DNA of 64,000 nucleotides, from positions 2,604,001-2,668,000 of the forward strand of contig OX637339.1 of NCBI GenBank assembly GCA_951799405.1, written 5' to 3'. The DNA is from Agapetus fuscipes. Its lineage: Eukaryota; Arthropoda; Insecta; Trichoptera; Glossosomatidae. The position numbers and the translations under genes are program-made. The notes under the pieces were generated by a model. That model was not told the origin of the DNA. It did not search any database and worked only from the letters and a program-made list of their open reading frames with translations. Shown one piece after another: positions 56,673-64,000 of this stretch. Within the stretch, counting starts at the first letter, position 1, and the number at the start of each line of letters is the position of its first letter.

Positions 56673-58660
56673 ATAGAACTGTTAAAACACTTGGTCAAAG
56701 TTTAATAAACGACATTTTACATAAATCTTTTTTCAAAGCATATGAGTTGATTAAGTTTAGGCTTTCACGGTCCATGATTATCATTTAACATCTGTTACCA
56801 CGGTCCATCAAAACTGGAGCTTCCTGATGGACAATCACCATCAACAGATCCCAGAAAACAACCTCCAATGTCATGTGTGTTAAAGGTTCTCATCTTTGAT
56901 GTCCAAGGTAAGAAGTCTCGACATATTCACCTATCACATAAGTAGGTAGGAAACTGTAAAACATGGCGGCCCATGAACAGCTGATCTTACTTAACAGTTT
57001 TATCGCTTTATATCTACCTATATGATCTGTCAATGTGTTGAGACTGCATGGGCTGGTCTCGTTGAGTATAGAATAAGACCGATCAAATGTAACATTTCAT
57101 TATTCTTTTTCTTACCTTTAGGCTTGTGCTGTCGTCAAAATGAAGATTTAGTGATACCTTTTAGGAACAACAATTGTAATTTTTAAATGTATTTTTTACT
57201 ACAAATAAATAAAAAGTCTTTGATATTGATTACATGTTTTTTATTGGCTCTCTTTCCCCGCAGGTGACAGCTCCATACATTATAGATTACACATGTGCTT
57301 GTTGTCACAATGGCACTCGCTCCTAATCCTTTAAAATACATTCAACATCGTCAACAAATATTATATAATATATATAACATGGATTAAACTTGCATCTCTA
57401 TATTAAATATATTGATAAATTTCCATTTAATTCCTCTCTATCGTACAATTTTTTTCTTATCAATGCCCCAAGCATAAAAATGAAGTCTATTCCGGACAGG
57501 ACCGTAAAGCATATGGTAACATCCATTTGACTGAAATGCTCATCAGAGTCTTTTGTAAAACCATTGGCATATAATATAGTAGACTGGAAGGGGATTTACG
57601 ACAATATAGCATTTTACAAGACACAAATGTCAGCCGGGCATGTCAGAAATAGTCCTGTCAAACACAGCAGTGGTGTAGATATGCACCAATTTTAAAATAA
57701 AGCTCTTGATATACATAAAAACATTTCTGATCAACAAACAAATCCTCCAGGATGCCAACATTACGGGGTGATATTTTTGTGTCTCTGTTTAGAGTGAAGT
57801 CACACTGGGGGCATGTAAGTTCTCTTTCTAACTAAGGACGATTTGCATTTATGTAAGCTGAAACGGATGCAGCATCTATTAAACAATTTCCAGTCCGCTA
57901 AATCATACATCAACGGGTAAAAAACACTGGTTGGTTTTCAGCATAAAGTTTTACGCTTGGGGCACCGGCGTATATTTATATAATTGAATATTTTGTCACT
58001 TGACTCAAGGCACTTCTGAGTTTGCCCTGTTTGTGCACCGGAGGAAGTGCGTGGAGACACCTCACACTGTCTTAGCATTACACTGACGATCCCAACACAG
58101 TTTACGCTGTCGTAATTACAGAATTTACATTATAATTACACTGAATTTTTGACAATTCAATTGTTTGACAACAATAACGATTCTTCAATGAAACTGTGCC
58201 CAAAAAGCAGAAATATTATTTTTTACAGTAGGTATATTAAACAAATTCTACATTATTTATAGGATTCCGACTCTATAATTTTTATTTGGAAGCAAGCAAG
58301 TTGGGTTATTGTAAAATTCAATTTTTCATAGCTACAACAGTTACAGAAATCTAGAAAAATAATTTGTCTATGTTGCTACACCGATCGTACTGAATGTGAT
58401 GAAAATCAGAACTAGAGCCACCATTGTGTACACTTCATTCTTGATAGTTCACTGTAAAGTTAGCCGTGTTGTTGAAGAAAACAAAATAATAGCCATTGGT
58501 TTTATTCGTTTGTAATATCACAACAGGGCCCTTCAGTATGAGCGATGTAGTTCTACAAACAAAGCATTTGAGGTTAGGATTACTTTTGAGGTTATGTGTA
58601 AGATTATAAGCCACAAAACCTTTAAAAGTAATCTTCATATGCTGTTTCTTGTGTTTCATT
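56673..58660. other. Non-coding flank after anamorsin
   Basis: AT-rich. AATAAATAAAAAG near 57205 could serve as a distal polyadenylation signal. A 21-codon open stretch after a CCCCGCAG acceptor (57264-57326, TAPYIIDYTCACCHNGTRS-stop) is the only exon-like piece, and I cannot connect it to anything. A stretch near 57825 (AGTTCTCTTTCTAACTAA) is shared with the foldback element at 19250. Confidence 0.4.
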
Positions 58661-58828
58661 CTTGCCAATGTCACCCCTGTTTCAGAGAAAGCAGGCAGGA
58701 GTTGCAGAGTTTATGTTCATTTGAGTTTTGGGTCATTTTGTAAGTACCTACACAAAAGCGCAAACTTAAACGTGTCTGCTTGTGGGTGTGCATCAATGTT
58801 GATGTATATCCTTGCAACTTAGATTATA
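58661..58828 (+). repeat. R-family repeat, head-truncated
   Basis: Starts CTTGCCAATGTCACCCCTGT and ends TCCTTGCAACTTAGATTATA. Confidence 0.8.
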
Positions 58829-60846
58829 GTGGAGTGGATATGGCAAAAATTGTACAGTTGTACTTTCTTTTTGACAATTTTTATATGAAAATCTGTAACA
58901 AAATATTGTATCTTTTTGAAACTTTCACCATACATTCTAAATGTCATTTTAAAGCATTGCTTAGATCTTAACTATTGGACCGACTTTAAACTAAGAGTTT
59001 CCTGTATTTGTGATCATAAATCTATCATTTATACTCTCAAGAATATCAAGCTGTATGAAATATAATATATATATACTCATCGTTTCTAGATTATATACAT
59101 TCTCTTTTTTCTATATAATTTTGTACTATTTATTAAATTCTAGTAAAATTTGTTTTAGTCCTTTGAAACATTATAACGTTGTAATATATAGAAATATCGG
59201 AGTATGTACATTCAAAATTTCCCTGAACTGGATGATGTCACACATAGTAAATAAATAATTGAATCCCAGATAATCAGGGATTTTTTCACTATCTTACAGC
59301 ATTATGAAATATATGTAGTGATATTTAATGAAAGATGTGAAAAATAGGTGAATAACAAAGAGCTGTAGCATCCTTTCAATTTACCTGTATGATATTGAAT
59401 TCAAGCACAACTGTCTGTTCTGTCTTTAGTGTAATATTGTATTTTGCATGGATGACAGAACGGTTGCGGTTAGATTTGAAACCAAGGTTCTTAGCAATCA
59501 TTCAACCGATTACACATGCACAAACTGGTAAAGTGACATCACATTTTTGTCCCTGATTTTAAATGCGCAGGCTCCATTATTTTTTTAAATTTTGATATCC
59601 TCAATGCTTATTTACAGTGATAATATAAATTTATACATGTATTTTGTTTTACGTACAATATTTTTTTTTACTAACAATTCAATAATAATATCAATATTAA
59701 AAAATATTTTATTCTGTTTAATACACGGAAATATAAAGTTAAGGCCTGAGTAAACGGTGGAAAATATAAGAATCAACAATGCGATTTTACACAATAAAAG
59801 ATTAAAATTTTTATAGTACGCCCACATCTCATAATATTTACATGGGACTCCCTTCTCATAAAAATGTTTTAATTTATTTTTATTAACTTTTTAATTTGAA
59901 ACAGCTTTACCATACAAAAAAAGTAATTTTAATTGTGATTTTTGGTTAAGAAAATCTACTGAATACAACCTTTAAGGTGAATCAGGAGGCTTTATCGACC
60001 AATATAAAAGACAAAGATGTCTTACGTCTGTTTTTTACCATAGTAACAAACATACCATGAAACGGAATAATAGGTGAACTATGAAAAAATGAGATGTAAG
60101 ATATTAACGTCTTACGTCAAAAAGAGATATAAACATGACAGTTGCCTGGAAACTGATTATAACAAGACCTCATTTTTATGAAGTGTTCCCTAGGGCGCAT
60201 TTTCTTTTGGTATACAAATCGGCACAGATGCTCGATCTATATATTTTTTGCTGATTGATGGGAGGCTTATGTTCAACAAAGCACATAGTAGCTCAGGCCT
60301 TAACCAGACAATACATTAAAATTGGCTTACATTCCCAATAAAACAAAATCATAACATAAATTCTACATTTTGACATTTCGTTAATAATAGTAAACATATA
60401 GTGCAACGAGCATAAAAATGCCATACATAATTAGAAGTACAATCCATTGTTAAGAGCACCAACCTGTAGAACACCTTCAATATTAATCATAAGTTGCACT
60501 AAACACACATTCTCTCTGCCTCACTTAGCCTTTTCACACGTGTTAAATATCTGAAGGTTTTATCACAGCCAAATCAAAAAACCAACCGCGTGAGAGATGT
60601 CGCTTTAAAAAAGAATATAAAAAAAACAATTAAAAGACAAGAAATAACTAACTTTATGTATTAATAAACAACTATATAATACGCTGGGGTTTAAATTGAA
60701 ATTTGCATTGTATAGAATAAAAGAGGACAATATGGATTTTTTTAATAATAGGGAAAATGGCACTTTCTGTGTTCCCATATATTTATCATATTCGTACTAA
60801 CTTCTATTCTTTACAATTCATTTAGTATTTACGTATTTTATCAACT
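58829..60846. other. AT-rich non-coding stretch
   Basis: No coding pattern. It contains the MITE candidate at 59743-60299 and short hairpins such as TCCCAGATAATCAGGGA near 59263. Confidence 0.5.
59743..60299. mobile_element. Candidate 557-bp MITE with TTAA flanks
   Basis: GGCCTGAG at left and its complement CTCAGGCC at right are each bordered by TTAA (59739-59742 and 60300-60303). The terminal match is only 8 bp, so the call rests mainly on the TTAA pair. PiggyBac-type if TTAA is the duplication, PIF/Harbinger-type if TTA or TAA. Confidence 0.4.
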
Positions 60847-61101
60847 CGCTCCCCCAGTTCTTGTTTACCGTATAGACCAATTCTGTCAAACGTGACGTTT
60901 TAATGCAGTTGTCTTGAGAATCAAATTCTACACAATCTGAGCTAAGAAAAAACGTAAAACTCGATAATGTGTGAGTTGTTTTAAATATTTTTTAAATCAA
61001 TTTCCTGTTTTCATAAGACACATTGGTCCAGTGCACATGCAAACATTGCTCATGTAAAATTAGCTGAATGGTCTATACGGCAAACAAGAACTAAGGCAGC
61101 G
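60847..61101. mobile_element. 255-bp MITE, second member
   Basis: The TIRs CGCTCCCCCAGTTCTTGTTT and the complement of AACAAGAACTAAGGCAGCG are flanked by AACT at 60843-60846 and 61102-61105. It has the same length and internal order as 13224-13478, in reverse orientation. Confidence 0.9.
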
Positions 61102-61264
61102 AACTGTCATCTAAATGTCAAATATTTTTTATATAACAATTCAAGGTTATCGTAAAAAACCATGACATCTGTCAATTTTTTAGTTGATAAATACTAAAAT
61201 TAAACTTGATGATAAAATTTTAATATTCTGAAAACCCCTGGAAATCATTTCCCGTTTGTAAATT

Positions 61265-61355
61265 GTAGAAATGCCTTTTAAATGTTTTCCGCCAGTTGAA
61301 ACAAAACGTTGGCAGATAAAATAACCACAAATAGAACATGGCCCAAACTAAAGAA
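61265..61355. repeat. Relic of the foldback arm seen in the pogo element
   Basis: AAACGTTGGCAGATAAAATA, then ATAGAACATGGCCCAAACTA, parallels one arm of 28132-28273 (AACGTCGGCAGACAAAATTA and TAGAACATGGTCTAACCCGA). Confidence 0.6.
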
Positions 61356-63391
61356 AGGTTATGCTTAACCTTGAAATAAATGTTGCAAGGATCACTTAAC
61401 TTTATTTTTAACATTTTTCTTCATTTTTAATGAAGACATTTCTGTTTTTACATAAAAAGAAAATATGTAACTTTGTTATTAAATTTACCAGCAATATTTT
61501 ATATTAAAGAGATTGATATAAGCATTAACAAAATGAAACGGGAAATTACCAAATTCAGAGATATTTTTCAACCCAGCAAAGTGCTTGTATTATTTCATAT
61601 ATTAGGACAGTTTACCTCAACATCTTGGAAGCTGTTTATTTTTGCATTTAATTTTTATAAACTCGTGCAAAAAATGAATCAAGTGTGCATAATTTGTGTG
61701 TAGATAATTATTTAATTTAGATTTTTTGACAGATAATTATAAGTTCATTTGAGTATATAAAATATTCTGTATTTTTTGTAGGGAGTTTGTAAAAAGGCTG
61801 AATCGTAAGATTAAAAATAACTCTTTATTTTATATAAAAATGTTATATAGATACATCTATAACAATACATAATTCAGTTCAGAAATTTTTCATAGTTATC
61901 TACCTAGTTTTATACAAAATATAAAATATTATACAGCGTTATGTTTACCTTAGGTGTTAAAACGTTTTGTTATAATTTTATCACACATATTCAACAGGGG
62001 AGATGGGTGATGGCGCACACTTTGTCTCCCTCGCACCTATAGACGGATACAAGACGTGACAAAACATATTCTCTATGTACAAGACGTATGTATTACACAA
62101 AAAACACTAAAATTTCTAATCAAATATATGAATCGTGTTCTATTATATAATGCACTCCAATATGCCACTGAATTCAATACAAATTTAAAAATACCTAACT
62201 GTCAAATAGAATTATTTCATCTGGTATCAAAATTCAAATTGTCTATGCTATTTTTCGACCAATAAGAGCTCAGATAATTACACTTCCTGCTCCTGTATTC
62301 AAATTTGTTTGAATACACTCCATTTTCAAACATTGTAATCTTCTATTATTGATAATTAATATCTAGCGTAAGGGTATAAGTTTTAATGGCGATAACATTA
62401 TGATAAAAAACATTGCTGGGGACTGTTGTGCTCTCAGACACGAGCCAAGCACTTAAATAACTCAATTATAAACCAATCAAAATGCAGTACAATTCATAAC
62501 CTAACTAAAAATGACAGCTTATCGTAATTACAAGGTAGAATACATATAAAATAAGAATTTGAGAAGTTAGTGACGGGCTGAGAAGCGGTTACTGGTGTGA
62601 TCTTGCAGTAACTGTCACTGCAGCCGCTGTCTGAGATCTTCAAAGCAGTTTATTTTGATCGGTGAGGTAGGCAAGTCATGATAAACTATAGCACTTCGCT
62701 ACAATACCAACAAATATGAGATCTTTTCTTATAAACTGATAAAGCTTATCGCTCACTGCCTGGGAATGAGTCTGAGGCAGGGGGCTGTCATGTGTCCCAT
62801 GCTGTCTGCTATCTCATGCGGGACCGACATACAAAAGCCAAAAAGACTACTTTAACATCTGACTGAGAAAATACTCAAAGGGCATTTTCAGAGCCCGGAT
62901 GGTCTATTGATAACCGGACAAACTTTGTGAAAGCTTTCATACCCCTCCATACACTACTGACATCTGCCTGGGGCCAGAGAGAAAAAAACACACACAAAAC
63001 CCTGGTAGAATGTGTCTAGTGTGAAATGGCTGTAATAACCAGTAGGGAGCACTCCATAGGCTCGGTACTTTCTGGCAATTGAAAAATCGGTCCGCAAATA
63101 ATAATCTAATACTAATTATAAAGTGATCAGTAGTAAGTAATTCTACATTATTATACAAATGTTTACTTTTACCTCCTAATTGTTAAAATGTATGGATGAG
63201 GTAAAACAACACCAATAAATTAATACAAGTATTAAAAAAATGCCCTTAATTATTTTTTCTCTATGATAATCTATAAAACCAGGGATGCAGCAATACCAAA
63301 GATTTTCTTGGAAGGAAATAACAACTTTTTTAGGAGATCGAGGCTTCAAGATGGCTGCTCTAACTATATTAGCCTTTCAGGTTCTTGTATT
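61356..63391. other. AT-rich region, possible 3' UTR of a gene on the - strand
   Basis: On - an AATAAAGAGTTATTTTTAAT stretch near 61812-61832 looks like a polyadenylation signal. The sequence to its right (62500-63080) is less AT-rich and could be the 3' UTR of a - strand gene whose coding part lies beyond the window. There is no coding evidence inside the window. Confidence 0.25.
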
Positions 63392-63636
63392 TTCCTTGAC
63401 TTATAGGTTGGTATGCGGCTGACCACCCATGCTGTAGAAAATGGTTCACTTTGCCAATGTCACCCCTGTTTCAGGGGAGTTGCAGGGTGTATCTTCATTT
63501 GAGATTCGGGTTTTTATGTTGTAGGACTACATGCGGCATGTTTAAGCGCAAACTTAAACATGTCTGTTTTGTGAAAATGCATCTAATGTGAATCTCTAAT
63601 GTTACTTATATTTTGCAACTTAGATTAGATTAGGTT
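63392..63636 (+). repeat. R-family repeat, near full length
   Basis: Head TTCCTTGACTTATAGGTTGG, internal deletion around CAGGGGAGTTGCAGGGTGTA, tail TTGCAACTTAGATTAGATTA. Confidence 0.85.
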
Positions 63637-64000
63637 GAAGATCCAATTGTTCTTGCTGCCTTTCGGATAACCAAGAGGCATAAAAAGGCGCTATAAAAAA
63701 TGTGAATTATTGTTAAATGTATAAAATAATTCTTTGTACAATGGATCAAATTTTTGTGTTCCAAGAACTGATCGGCCATGTTGATTCAGGAATCGTTTGA
63801 CATTTTACATTAATTGATTTGTGGTTGGATATTGGAAATTCAATGATTAGTATGCTTCAATTTAAAAACAAATACTAGAAAATACCAAATAAAATCAGAT
63901 TAATGATAAGATAAAATTAAAAATTAATTCATCCTTCTATATGTCAAACTTGTGATATGTATCTATATTGTTGCATCCCTATATAGGTAAGATGACATCT
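63637..64000. other. Right edge, no gene recognised
   Basis: AT-rich. No coding frame, no repeat boundary and no RNA gene seen. Confidence 0.5.

Noticed and set aside
62937..63158. 73-codon open frame on - near the right edge
   Set aside because: No domain or splice context. It could belong to a 3' UTR, and I could not support it as coding.

Overview
This is animal genomic DNA, AT-rich and full of transposable elements, most likely from an insect and probably a moth or butterfly. The reasons are short introns, many insect-type MITEs, TTAGG-like telomeric runs, non-LTR retrotransposon relics and an insect-like C2H2 zinc-finger family. The species cannot be named from the sequence alone. One ordinary host gene is complete. 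It is anamorsin (CIAPIN1/Dre2, cytosolic Fe-S cluster assembly), in five coding exons between 50859 and 56201 on the + strand.

Layout. 1-1150 has no recognisable gene. 1150-8662 is a degenerate composite element with 1.2-kb inverted arms and a decayed PIF/Harbinger interior: a Myb/SANT-like ORF relic on + and DDE transposase relics on -. 8663-50550 is an array of segmentally duplicated units, each built on one C2H2 zinc-finger (ZNF) gene. Unit A is on + (ZNF at 10788-13260). Unit B is on -, with its ZNF body hidden by a 200-N gap at 25773-25972. Unit C is on - (ZNF at 38641-40260). Unit D is on - (ZNF at 47348-49183, the only full-length ORF). Units A and C form an inverted duplication with arms of roughly 12 kb (10.7-22.85 kb against 27.22-40.42 kb) around a 4.4-kb spacer. 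The duplicated block also carries the last exon of a beta-N-acetylhexosaminidase, LINE, RTE and Penelope-like fragments and foldback elements.

Many insertions are present in one copy and absent from another, so the empty site can be read directly. Examples are an intact 4.4-kb pogo-like transposon with a 782-residue transposase (27376-31802, arm C only), a hAT element with an 8-bp target duplication (9235-9955), a 1.7-kb element with a 6-bp duplication (14397-16110) and several SINEs and MITEs. These give a relative order of events. They also raise the possibility that part of the structure is a haplotype misjoin at the N gap.

50560-64000 holds anamorsin and its promoter, with MITEs and retroelement pieces in its introns, followed by about 7.5 kb of AT-rich non-coding DNA with dispersed repeats. 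A short interspersed family of about 250 bp, called R here, recurs about 19 times across the window in both orientations. Its ends are constant, and its tail is AATCTA- or TATAGAT-like.
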